Source of the DNA: Amanita rubescens
Lineage: Eukaryota; Basidiomycota; Agaricomycetes; Agaricales; Amanitaceae
Direction: 5' to 3'
DNA length: 64,000 nt
Assembly: GCA_015039365.1 (NCBI GenBank)
Contig: WION01000057.1
Span: 154,770 to 218,769, forward strand
The notes beneath the pieces are model-generated. The model was given only the letters and a program-made list of their open reading frames with translations, was not told the DNA's origin and searched no databases. The translations under genes and the position numbers were made by a program. Positions 9,238 to 20,400 of the stretch are shown in pieces (the stretch's first letter is position 1; the number at the start of each line of letters is the position of its first letter).

Positions 9238-11899
9238 TGTAATATCGGTTGAGCGTCTTTTTAGCGAGGCCGATTGCGGCGCGGATAGCTGGATCCAATC
9301 TTCTCTCATTTAACAATCCTGTGGTGAATATCTAGTCAATGTAATCTGTAGCGGGGATTACCATCGTGAGATTAGGCTTCGATCGAGAGAAGTAAAGCAT
9401 CGCCTCTTTCAGGACCTGTACGCATGGAACAGGTTTCAGTGTGTGGGTAGGGCATGCACAGGGCAAGGGTTCAGGCAATGGGACACGAGGCCGAGTGGGA
9501 CCGTGGGTGAGAATAGCAGTGGACGTAGAGCGGAACATCAGTCATTGCTCATGACGTGGCAGAGTGTAGAGTCTCACCTGCAAAATGTCTTGCAACTGCT
9601 CCACAAGCTTCCAATCTGCTTCGCTCAAGCCCAACTTGTCAACACCTAGTCATACCTTGTCCGTGATGGCATCGATCCCCTCTCGGTATTCCAAGGCGAA
9701 GTGGAGCATATCATACATTGAGTTCCACCGGGTTTGTACATCGCATGGCATGCATCTGACATCCAGACCGGCGTCTTTTAATGCAGATTCCCATGCAGGA
9801 AGCAAGCTAGTGGGCGAGTTTATCATTTTGAAGCTCAGTTTATGAAGCTGATCAGGTCGAGTCAGACTTCACTATTGTGAACCACAGCACGTTATCATAC
9901 CTTTAGAAGAATCAATCATATAGGCCTTATTGAGGCCTCAACTTCGGCGCGCTGCTGAGCTGTCATCAGAACGAGCCCATCAACAATACCGTCCTCATCA
10001 TCCAAACTATTTTCCTCCTCATCCTCGTCATTCTGGGGCCCATGCGTTGCCATATCCACAGCTATGGCGATACCCTGTGCTTCCATTTTATCGACTTCAT
10101 CTTGATTAAAATGGCTAGCATCGAATTGATTTATCAAGCATTTTGCGACTAAATTAGTAACATGCAAGAAGCAGCGAGCACGTGCAGCTGAGCCATTGAA
10201 CTCCAGTACGATTTCTTCAAGCTCATCAATCATAGTGTCATTATTTGATGCATTATCACCAGTGATCGCCAGAATTTTGTCGGAGATACCAAAACTGTTG
10301 AGAACGCACGCAAACACCTGCGCAAGCACAATGCTGGTGTGATGCTGTAAGATGGACTCAGATGCTTGCCGTGGTGAGTTCAGTTCATAACTTACCTCTG
10401 CCACTTCTATCACGTCGAGAACCATTGCTAACGGCGATCCATTATGTTCAAGATGAACAATGATTGCAACAAACAAACGATGACTGGCCTCAGATGTCCA
10501 GGCATTGGTGGAGAAGCTCAGGGCACCTTCATATGCCTGCAGCATCTTGGTGATCCTCTTGTGGGTGCATCCAAATACTAGTCGAACATTGCGTGACACG
10601 GTTGACAGATGGGGCAGGTAGAACTCTGGGTGACCTGTCTTCATAAGGGTTTTGAATCCACGATCCGCGACAACTTCAAATGGGCGCAAGCTTTTGACAA
10701 CCCACCGCACTATTTCAGCCCTCTTTGCGAATTAATCCAATCCTCTGGACACAATTCTACCACGACTTACTTAATTTCAAGCTTGGTCATTGGACGCGAG
10801 GAATAGGTATGAGTAAGCTGGCCTTTTCCGAATGCAGCTGAAATAGATCCATTTGCTAGGTATCCTTTCACACCAGCACGAGCGGCGTCGATGTCCCTTG
10901 CTTTTGATATCTGTTTATAAACGTCCTCGCCCCAACACTTAGATGTGCAAACATGTTTCAGCAAGTTGCCGGTTGACTTCGCATCTCCTTTATCAAGAAA
11001 ATGCCGAACAGTTCGGCCACAGCCCCTTCCAAGACATTTAAAGACGTGGCTTCAGCGCCCGTCTACATATTCAATAGTGGGAGTACTACCAAAGAAGGCA
11101 TACACCTGTGCGTTCCACTCATTTTTCAATCTTTCTGTCAGAACGTCAGCGGTATTGAATCCATTGTTCAGGGCTGGGGCTTACCCAATTCTGCCTCAGA
11201 ATCATCAGGGTCATCATTCTCCAAGTCTGATGCCTCTGATGCCTCGGGCTCTTCGTCGTCGGGCACCAATTCAGCTACCTTTGAAGCAGGGGCCTCGTCA
11301 TCTGAGGAGTTGATATCTATAGTAGCTGGTTCTTGAGCGGATGGACCAGACTACAAATGCAATTGGAGGTGAGATTAACTTTATTTCTAGTGTCAGTACG
11401 TTCATACCTTTTTGTGTTTCTTCGAAGAACCTTCTTCATGGTCAGGCTCTTTTTCTTGAACAGTTGGTCCAGACTACAAACACAAATCAGTGGTATTCCC
11501 GTACTAAAGCCTGACATATGTTTTTAGCTTTCTTTGATTTATTTGATGATGAAGAACCTTCTTCATGGTCAACCGCTTTGCGTTTAGACTGTTGAAGTCC
11601 TTCCTCGGCCTGTAGTAGGGCCTTTTTTTCAGTTGGTCTGCATTGGCGCTTCTCGCTGATGACATCACTCATTTTGTACTTTGTTACTAGTGTGGCCTTG
11701 TTTAGGAATACCAGAAATAGTCCATGATCACTGATAGACTTTAATTAAACTTTGATTAAAGTTTGATGGATATATACAGAACCAAGCCACCACACGTACC
11801 CACGGGTTCACGGGTTCAATATCCAAGACCCGTACCTGTACCCGGTCATACCCTTACCCGTGACCCATCACGGGTAACACATACCCGTGCTGATCTCTA

Positions 11900-12860
11900 A
11901 TCATCTATGCCCCCCTTCCTCCTTGACTTTGATGATATCACCAATCACATTTATTCATGACTTCTGACAACATGTCATAGGTGATTAGTGGTCACTGGTT
12001 GTTGCTGGCACAAGGTGAGATTGTGCAGATGGACCATGGCACACAACTAGAGCACCAGCAACTCCTGCACTGGCTACACCCCTGCACTTTGCAACTGGCA
12101 GCAGCAACACATTGCAAGTTTCTCACACTTGCATCCTAAAAAGTATTTTGCAAATACAATATGTCCAGTTTGGCCTCACAATTCTTCAAATATGACCTGG
12201 ATCACATGGTTTTTCTGCATTTTTAAAGAACTTTTTGGAATTTTATTAAAATATAAATGATGCCAAACAACCATGGATACCCATCACAAGGGTATCCAAA
12301 TGTGGTATCTAACATTGCATATGGCAAAATAGGATAATCCTAATATACTAACACTAAATAACAATGCAACATCATCACATTCAAAAGGACAAGAAGTGAA
12401 CAGTCACTTTTATGTACAACATACATCATCCATGTTCCTTGTGACATTCTTACAACATGCAATAGAAGTACAAACAATGACAAATAAGCATCACAGTTGA
12501 AACAAGTGAGAAAATAGCTTTCAGATGCATATACATTCATTACAAACATAATTTTAGATGTGTACTACATCATACATGTACAAACAGTAGAAAATGTCAT
12601 TAGTAATCATCAAAATTAAAACAAGCAAGAAGAGAGCTTTCAAATGCCTATACAAACATGTATATTCCCTTTAAATGAGTTTTTAGGTGTGAAAACATCA
12701 TAAAAATACATAATCAATATAGTAGGGGTGTTGTATACCATTATTTGTTAAAAGTAGGGTGTTATTCCACACAATTCCGCACAATTCTGCGCGGAATCCG
12801 TGGAATTCCATGGATTCCATGGATTCCTCAAGGAATGGGGGGTGGACTGCAAAGTACTGG
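11900..12860. mobile_element. Degenerate, one-ended copy of the GGAGTC-type element family
   Basis: The interior matches that of 17947-20414: both carry AGGTGATT, GGTTGTTGCTGGCA, TTTGCAAATA and CCTGGATCACATGG in the same order. The right end reads GGGGGGTGGACTGCAAAGTACTGG, which resembles the right end of 17947-20414 (GGGAGTGTAAAGTACTG), with GGAATCC repeats in place of GGAGTCC. No left inverted end or target duplication was found. The DNA joins directly to the hAT terminus at 11899. Confidence 0.6.
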
Positions 12861-13341
12861 TATGAAGCGGTAGCACAAGTCCATAATACTCGCAACTGCA
12901 TCAACATGATCCCAGGACAAGGAGGAGGATCATTATACTCACATCAGTCTTTGAAAGAAGATTGGAGCATTAGTCTTTCTAAGTTAGGTTGCATGACTGC
13001 AGTCGTGGCATGACTGCAGTTATGGTCACACTTTGTTGAACAAAGTTGCGGTCGCGGTCATAGAAAATTGGTCTATCTCCATGACCAGTTATGACCCCCA
13101 GTGAAAACCTAGGCTATTAGAGGCAATTTTCTGTCGATTACATGCATTTATTTCGATTGTGTACAATTGTTGGGGTGCCGGGGCCGGGCAATGGATTGCC
13201 GGAAAATAGATTGTATATTTTTATAATTTACGCTACATTCAACAATCGAACGAAATAGCTGTCCTCGTTGTCCTCGTTGTGCCCGGAAATCGTCAACCGC
13301 ACTATGAATATTCTGCTCATCGTGCATCCAATCACGTGTAA
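12861..13341. other. Unassigned DNA upstream of the tnp2 pseudogene
   Basis: A short open stretch at about 12840-12960 (HNTRNCINMIPGQGGG) looks protein-like but I cannot assign it. Around 12985-13110 there are GACTGCAGT repeats and a possible inverted end pair (TAGGTT...AACCTA) without a target duplication. Nothing else is supported. Confidence 0.35.
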
Positions 13342-15099
13342 ATGGACTTAGAAAAGTTTGAACACATCGAGCTAGTATATGGTATGAGACGTGCTTGCAA
13401 GGAAACAACAGCAGCATCACAATGTCATGCAATATGTCGAAGACTTGACCACGAAGATCATGCCAGTTGCCTTCAAGAGTTCCTCGCACATAGAGGGATT
13501 GCTCTACCACAGGGCAATGTAGCCGGCCATACACAAACAGATATGGTCGGAAGGTCATCTGAAGCAAGTGCTGGACAGAGCACCACCAATGTGGGCAATG
13601 ACCTGGATGCAATTCCACATTCCCCATGCGCTGAGGTATGTCTTACTACGTGATTTACGTTCAATTTCTTATACCGGTGTTTTTCCCATTTGTAGACAAG
13701 TGACGACACTGATGTCCATGACGTTCCCGAGGGTGCAGGTGACTCTTATGGAGATTGCAATAATGATCTGTTTGGACAACAACCTGAACAGGATGGTTTA
13801 TCGGGTCAACAGGTATGTTCTACGTGGTTTACATACTGTATACATTACTATGTGTAGTAGGCAAACAATGATATTCATATGGACGATGTTGAGCATGAAG
13901 CTCACGGAGAACATGCTGAAGGCTTCAATGATGAAGAAAACCATCCATTGGATGAGATCGAACACAACTTTTCTCAGTTCGACGCCGAAACTACTATCGG
14001 CTTGGATTCACAGATACATGACATAGAGATAACAACCAAGTTTATTGAAGCATTGAAAAATGCGAAACTTGAAGACAGTAACATGCTTCCAGATGATATA
14101 GCTCGCTTGCATGCAGCTCCGAGCGACTTTCCCTTCGATGTGTATGATCCCGACTTTCTATTGTCTCTTCGTACATTTCTATCTGTCAATACTGCATCCC
14201 AGGAAGTTTACAACACTTTTCGTGACGCCGTTCTTACCCAACACCCTGACAACACTTTTCTTTCCTATGACCAAATCAAGCAGCGCATTCAACAGATCAC
14301 CGGTATTGTTCCCATCACCCACGACATGTGTGTAGACTTGTGTGCCGCATTCACCAGTCCATTCAGTGATCTTACTGAATGTCCTCTCTGCACTGAACCC
14401 CGCTATCAATATACCTCTGGTCCACGTCCCAAACAAATTGCGAGGCACCAATATCATACTATACCCTTGGGATTTGTGCTACAAGCTTTCTACCGATCAC
14501 CAGAGGATGCTCAACGAATGCACTATCGCCAGAAGTGAACTGACGAGATCCTTGCTCATTTATGAGCTAACGGGTATCAAATTGATGTATACGATGATAT
14601 CTACATCGGAAGCAACTACCTAGATGCAGTTGAAAGTGGGAAAATCAAACCTGGCGACATTGTGGTGCAGGTTTCGCTCAATGGCACACAACTCTTTAGA
14701 GACAAGGAGTCAGATTGTTGGATGTACATATTCATCATCCACGACCTTTCTCCTGATCTTCGCTACACAAAAAACTATGTGATTCCCGGTGGATTTATTC
14801 CTGGGCCAAATAAGCCAAAGCACATCGACTCCTTTATATTTCCAGGCTTATATCATTTGTCGGCACTGCAACGTGAAGGGTTGCACATATTTGATGCATC
14901 GACTGGAAGGCGTATACATGCTATGCCATTTGTAGCGCTAGGGACCGCAGATGGGCCGGGTATGGCTAACATGGCAGGTATGGTCGGACACCAAGGGAAG
15001 TACGGTTGTCGGCTTTACTGTGGATTACCCAGCCGACACAGAGTGATGAAGTTGGAATATCTCCTCATCATGGAGTCCAACGCAGCAGCGCAGCGTACA
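13342..15099 (+). pseudogene. tnp2-type (CACTA/EnSpm-like) transposase, truncated
   Basis: Transposase_21/tnp2-family protein, the cut-and-paste enzyme of CACTA-type transposons. Exons appear at 13342-13635, about 13696-13815 and 13860 onward, joined by small introns starting GTATGT. Recognisable parts are the cysteine pair block CPLCTEPRYQY (about 14380-14415) and, further on, DIWVQVSLNG-like GDIVVQVSLNGTQLFRDKES, DSFIFPGLYHLSALQREGL and GKYGCRLYCGLPSRHR. Two in-frame TGA codons (14536-14538 and 14563-14565) break the frame between the cysteine block and the catalytic part. The Copia LTR at 15100 then cuts it off. The missing 3' part was not found beyond the Copia. Confidence 0.75.
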
Positions 15100-15749
15100 T
15101 GTACTGAGTAAGGAACCAACTTACTGTGAAGGTAGGAGGTTGGTTTGAGGGACTTTATAGGAGCTGAGGCTCAACTATAAGATGTGTGGATGAGAGTAAG
15201 AAGTTAGGAGAGAACGACGAATTGTCCCTCCTTTTATATTGTCTGAGATACAAATAAGTGTAAACTATGCTATCTACGGACCTTATCCTATTGGATGATA
15301 AGGTGTGTATTGTATTACACAGCTATCGTCATATTGACTCATCATATGACAATATGTGAGTCATAACGTATCATATGATCTATTCCTAGTCATAATGATT
15401 GACAGAATTTATAGAGTTCTGTCATATCTGACATATTGCTGTATGACAGATATTATAGAGTTCATTCTTGACAGATTGCTGTAGAATGACGATATATGAT
15501 TCATAAGGAATCATATTTAGTAACTATGACGCAAGCGTATTTATATCTACTTAATCTATATCCTTTAGTATAGATTTGATTATCAGTATCTTATCTTCTA
15601 TCTTATCTTATGATAAGATATGATAAGATAGTCTTGATAAGATAAGAAAATATCTACAATATATTATCATTATAAGATAGTCTTGATAAGATAAGAAAAT
15701 ATCTACAATATATTATCATTATAATATATGGTTTTATATATTTTCATCA
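15100..15749 (-). repeat. 3' LTR of the Copia element
   Basis: Sense (minus) strand starts TGATGAAAATATATAAAACC and ends CTTACTCAGTACA. The purine run GAAGGGGTG lies just before it on the sense strand as the plus-strand primer. AT-rich with many GATAAG/CTTATC palindromes. Confidence 0.7.
15626..15732. repeat. Tandem duplication inside the Copia LTR
   Basis: A unit of about 53 bp (GATAGTCTTGATAAGATAAG ... ATTATCATTATAA) occurs twice head to tail. Confidence 0.8.
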
Positions 15750-15870
15750 CACCCCTTCGCTAAGTACATAGGTACTTAACCTAATGCTGCTTCTTGATCT
15801 TCTTGAGTTCTTTCTCATAATAATTCACAAGTTCTTGAAAATAGCTGGTAGCATCAACATCACGAATGCG

Positions 15871-16907
15871 TCAAAGCATTCTGTCATGGTGATCATCTGC
15901 CTTGGATTGGCGGAATTCTTCAAGCCATTTCTTATCTACTTGTGACATATTATTTTGATGTCTTTTTAAGAATATTTGAGAATCATCAAAGATAATTCCC
16001 ATTCTTTGTTTGAACTGAACGATCTTATCATAACACAAATTTTTTGTCATGATGTCTGCTACCTGTTCATTAGTTGGAATGTATGTGAGTCGAACTTTGT
16101 TTTCTTCGGCCATATTAATATGAATTTCACTAGGGTTTGCACAAAATTGAGACATTAATATTACTTGGTAAGTAATATCTGGTCTAGTTCCTAATGCAAG
16201 ATATAACAATGATCCTATAATTTGTTGAAAGAAGGATATTGTTTCAGGTGAAGCTTGTTTATCATTAGGTACTGGTACATAACCAGCAGGGAGTGCTGTA
16301 CGAGTTGGCTTTGCGTTTTCTTGATCAAAACGCTTAACAATTTTCTTGGCATAATCTTCTTGGTCAATAATAAGGGTTTTCATTTCCTTATTGTAATTGA
16401 CTCTCATACCAAGATATTCTTTAACTTTACCAAGATCTGAACATTCCCAAAGTTTCATAAAAGCGTCTTTGGCCTTTTTAACTTCTAGAGAATTAGATCC
16501 CATGAAAAGTATATCATCTACATATAGTACAATAACTATAATAGATTTATTATCTTTTCTGATGTAAATACCAGAATCAGATAAACAGCGATCAAATCCT
16601 AAACTTCTGAAGGATTTATCTGCTTGTTTGTTCCAAGCCCAAGAGGCTTGTTTAAGGCCATAAATAGCCTTTTTAAGTCTGTATACCTTCTTTTCTTGAT
16701 TTTTGATTACATAGCCTTCTGGTTGTGTCATGTATACATCCGCTTCAAGATCTCCGTAAAGAAAGGCAGTCTTGACATCGAGTGCTTCTATATCCCAGTT
16801 TTCTAGCACTGCAATGGCAAACAAAAGGCGAATGGTCTCATATCGAGCCACTGGTGAAAAGGTTTCGTTGTAATCAATACCCGGTCTTTGTGAAAATCCT
16901 TTGGCAA
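15871..16907 (-). pseudogene. Copia pol, 3' half: reverse transcriptase to tail, RNase H deleted
   Basis: Continues the Copia polyprotein from 37634. In order it shows FSPVARYETIRLL, LDVKTAFLYGDLEADVYM, KKAIYGLKQASWAWN and the catalytic LYVDDILFMG (Tyr-Val-Asp-Asp) of reverse transcriptase, then IGSLLYLALGTRPDI. The frame jumps from FCANPSEI directly to EENKVRLTYIPTNEQVADIMTK, the end of RNase H, so roughly 100 residues including most of the RNase H core are missing without breaking the frame. The stop is at 15871-15873. Reverse transcriptase copies element RNA to DNA in the particle; without RNase H and with the split this copy is dead. Confidence 0.85.
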
Positions 16908-17227
16908 TGTAACAGGGCTACTATGTAGCTCTCGTACATATTCATCAAGACCTTCATCAAGATGGGAGATCCCTTTGGGATCTCCGAATACAAGGATGGG
17001 AGTTATCCATTAACTCCCTTGTAGATAGCTTTCCCTTATTCTCGTAGATAGTCTAACCGTGACGATACATATATGGTATCTAGTCACATTGTCACAGATC
17101 ATACTTACACTTACTTTACTCCACACGCGTCACCGCACGGTATCACGAATACACGTTGATTCAGTGCAAGACGCAAGGAGTGAATAAGTTGGAACCATAT
17201 TAGGTTCCAATAAGTAAGAACGTTACA
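16908..17227 (+). repeat. Left LTR of LARD-A
   Basis: 320 bp, TGTAACAGGGCTACTATG ... AAGAACGTTACA. Contains perfect hairpins such as GGAGATCC-CTTT-GGGATCTCC (one G shared) and GGGAGTTA-TCCAT-TAACTCCC. Near-identical to 37314-37633 and to the partial LTR at 63761. Confidence 0.9.
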
Positions 17228-17492
17228 CTTTTTTGCACTTTCACAAGTGTACTGTGCCATTCTTCTCAAACAGCTTATATCTCTCTCGAAAAACTATCTA
17301 CACACCAACCAGCACCAAGAAAGCGTTCTACAAACATCCCAATAACCCCTGGAGGTTCTCTAGAACCTCCATTTCGCGTTCCGGATCCCAGAAACCCGAA
17401 ACGACGCTTGTGACATTGTCCAAGCCATTTCAAATTTACGAATAAGATATACTCGTTCTACAACTACCTAGAGCGAACCAGAAACAACCTAA
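17228..17492 (+). other. LARD-A leader
   Basis: No gene. Holds a perfect stem GGAGGTTC-TCTA-GAACCTCC at 17351-17370. No obvious tRNA primer-binding site directly after the LTR. Confidence 0.5.
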
Positions 17493-20400
17493 ATGATTTC
17501 CGGAGGCTCCCACAACATGGAGCCTCCTCCACATAAGGATATCCCGAGAATGAACCTCCAGTACGACGAGGTATTCTCACTGCTCCTTCCTCAGAAGGAG
17601 AAGGGATATTGCGCTTCTCAAAGACGAATGAAAACGAAATACTACGAGCTCAAGGCTCGTTATGAGCAAAAACGCAAAGAAGTTCAAGAGAACTTCTGTT
17701 CCACGTCATCTCGGGAACTGGATCTGATGTCCAGTACCCTACATAGCTGGCACGAAACCCTCGTTGCTCTTAAACGGGAACACTATTCTGAGTGTTCCCA
17801 ACTCATCTTCAATCACGCAACTGAGTTCGACGACTTCGTCGCGAAATATCACGCTTCTCAATTCAAGATTAACCTCGACGAACCACTTTCACGCGACTTA
17901 CAATACGCCTGTCACGACGCGTATTTAGGCTTATATGATGGTTCGAGGTCTTTACCGTCCCCCCCCTATTCCGATCGGAGTCCGAGGAGTCCTATAGGAG
18001 TCACATCGGAATTTATTACAAATAAGATTACATTAACATTACAAATTTTTTAACACTACATTTTTCAATCGGACTGGTATCGGATGAATAGGAAGCCTTC
18101 CGATGGACTCGAATAGGACATAGGACTCTAATAGGACTATTCCTATAGGACTCCGACAATTCTGCGCTTTTTAATGTAGTCTTTGTAGTCTCATTTGTAA
18201 TACTACCATTTGCCAAGAGTACTGTGTGACCGTGGGAAAATTTGGAAAAAAAAATGTGAAAAATGCAGAAAAATCATGTAATCAGATTAGTGTGTAAATG
18301 AACATGCCAAACAATGCCAAACTCAAGTTATTTGCAAAATACTGTTTTAAACGCTTCATGTTAAAAAATTGAATGGCTGCCAAAAATCTTGAAAAATCTG
18401 GAAAAATCATGCGATCAGATTAGTGTGGAAATTAACATGCCAAACAATGCCAAACTCAAGATATTTGCAAAATACTGTTTTAAACACTTCATGTTGAAAA
18501 ATTGAAAGGCTGCTAAAAATCTTGAAAAATCAGGAAAAATCATGTGATCAAGATGGTGCAAGAATCATGCTCTAGAACAGAGCCAAACCCAAGATATTTG
18601 TAATTTATTCTTCAGATATAATGGAGAGAAAATTGATAGGTTGCCAAAACATCTTGTGACTTTGTACAAGGGCCCCTGGTTATGTTGATAAGACAATTGA
18701 ACCACTGGGGGTGTGGGGTCAGAGAAACTTCAAACATATTAGGTAAAACAATAGAATATCATAGTCTTAGGTTTGAGGCAATTCTGGAACAGAGCATGGA
18801 CAACCGTAAAGTTATAGTACTAGTAAAGGTGAGACTGACTGATATTGGCCTAGGCACTGTACTTAACTTCAAATTACTAATAGTACCTGTGATTGGAGGT
18901 AGCTGATAATGATCCATAGTAGGGCACTCAGTGTGGCAGGTCACAGGTGCCAGATGTCACTGCCACTGTGATTGGAACTTGAAGTTGATACTAGCCTATT
19001 ACATGTCACTGAGCCACCATTCTGTTACTAATAGTATTGACTCCCACATTATGCATGCCTGATTAGTTTTGGAAGTGACAGACCCACTTATGTATCTCTA
19101 CTTACTCATCATCAAATTATCTATCATTGTCCACACTCTGTTCAATTTCTATCATCACTGTTCTCTTAGTATTTGAGTTAACCATTGCTGAGTTAACTTT
19201 GCCACCGTATGCTTCTAGTGTGGAAGCTTAGTACATCAGCTAACACAGCAAAAGTCTGATCACAGACTTGTCTGATGTTATCTGATGCTTAAGTGTCTCT
19301 CACTGCTCAGATGGTTAGATAGTCTGAAGACAAGTCAGACAACTTATGAAACACTGTCTGTCAGACAGTCAGATAATCTGTGTGTCAGCATCTGTCAGTG
19401 CCTATTAGATAGTCAGACAACCAGACAATTAGTGTGTTAGCATCTGTCAGTGCCTGTCAGATAGTCAGACAGTCAGACAATTATTAATATGCTTCTAACA
19501 ACCACAGCTCACTGTGCCATACCATCCGACCAAATAACCAAGAACTCATCTCCACCTGCTTTCACCCCTTGACTTCAATACATACATAATCACAAATCCC
19601 TCATATTTACATACCTATGACAAATTGACAATCATAGGTGATTGGTGGTGAGTCATTGGTTGTTGCTGGCAACAAACATGTGGGATTGTGGAACTAAAAC
19701 TAGATCATCACTTCAACTGGCACTCTGCACTGCACCTCCAGCAGCCACTGCCATGTGCATGTTGCCAATGTCCTTGACCTCAGCAGCTACTCACCACTCA
19801 AGTCACATTACTGAAACTGACTTTCACCACTGCCAGCCCTTTCTAACTGATCACACATACTACATTGACTCATCATCACCAGCCAGACACACCCAAATTG
19901 TGTTGGGTTCAACTATGGCTTTGCAGGTGGTCACATGGAGTGGTGATACATTCCTTTACATTTACCTAGAATTTGGCTCAGATTTGTGTCCTAATTCTTG
20001 CATGACCTTGTGTGCATTTTTCAAGATCACACTTGCATCTGAAAAGTATTTTGCAAATATGTCAAGTTTGCCATTGTTTGGTTTTATAATTCTTATATAA
20101 CCTGGATCACATGGATTTTCCGCATTTTTTCAGTATTTTTTGAATTTATTCTGCAAGTTAAAGATACCTAATATAAATAAACATAAATAAACAATACCAA
20201 ACATGGTTCCCTATTTTTAAGGATTTTGGATTTCTTTTGCAAGTTAAGATGCCTAATATAAACAAACATAAACAAACAAAGCCAAACATGTTTCCTACCA
20301 TTTTACCTTTTTTTACATTTTATCAGAAAGTGATCAGAGTCCTATAGGAGTCCTATAGGAGTCCTAGGAGTCTGTCGGAGTCTAATCGGACTGGGGGGGG

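Larger units (their letters stand above)
893..11672 (-). pseudogene. hAT transposase, broken by insertions
   Basis: Transposase of the hAT superfamily (RNase H-like catalytic fold plus C-terminal dimerisation domain). It starts near 11672 with a basic N-terminus. The core at 10710-9916 holds VFGCTHKRITKMLQAYEGAL, FSTNAWTSEASHRLFVAIIV, ITGDNASNNDTMI and CFLHVTNLVAKC, typical hAT catalytic-core motifs. DVQTRWNSMYDML lies near 9730. An intron with GTGAGA and TACAG ends spans about 9582-9424. After the MITE, foldback and LTR insertions come YLATDIEEVDDPIAWW (6427-6307) and, past an intron starting GTAAGT and the solo LTR, the dimerisation block ERLFSRGRNLISHTRNRL ending at a TAG at 893. Besides the insertions there is an in-frame TGA at 9650-9652. 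The gene is dead here. Confidence 0.85.
701..11899 (-). mobile_element. hAT DNA transposon with four nested insertions
   Basis: The ends are terminal inverted repeats: TAGAGATCTGCATGGGTA at 701 and, on the minus strand from 11899, TAGAGATCAGCACGGGTA. Both are followed by about 100 bp rich in ACCCGT/ACGGGT repeats, as is usual for hAT subterminal regions. The transposase lies inside on the minus strand. Subtracting the insertions (solo LTR 396 bp, LTR element 4,740 bp, foldback 1,573 bp, MITE 806 bp and their target duplications) leaves about 3.7 kb, a normal size for an autonomous hAT. The 8-bp flanks (AGCATATT and ATCATCTA) do not match, and the left flank is Copia gag while the right is an unrelated element, so one side was probably rearranged after insertion. 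Confidence 0.85.

Noticed and set aside
693..11907. 8-bp target duplication for the hAT element
   Set aside because: AGCATATT and ATCATCTA do not match, so none is claimed.
12985..13111. Possible small TIR element (TAGGTT...AACCTA)
   Set aside because: The inverted ends match for only about six bases and no target duplication was found.
13148..13627. 159-codon minus-strand frame
   Set aside because: Lies opposite the first exons of the tnp2 pseudogene, which has introns and homology on the plus strand.
19642..20100. 152-codon frame in element E2
   Set aside because: AT-rich, low-complexity, no transposase motif, and not kept in the related element 11900-12860.
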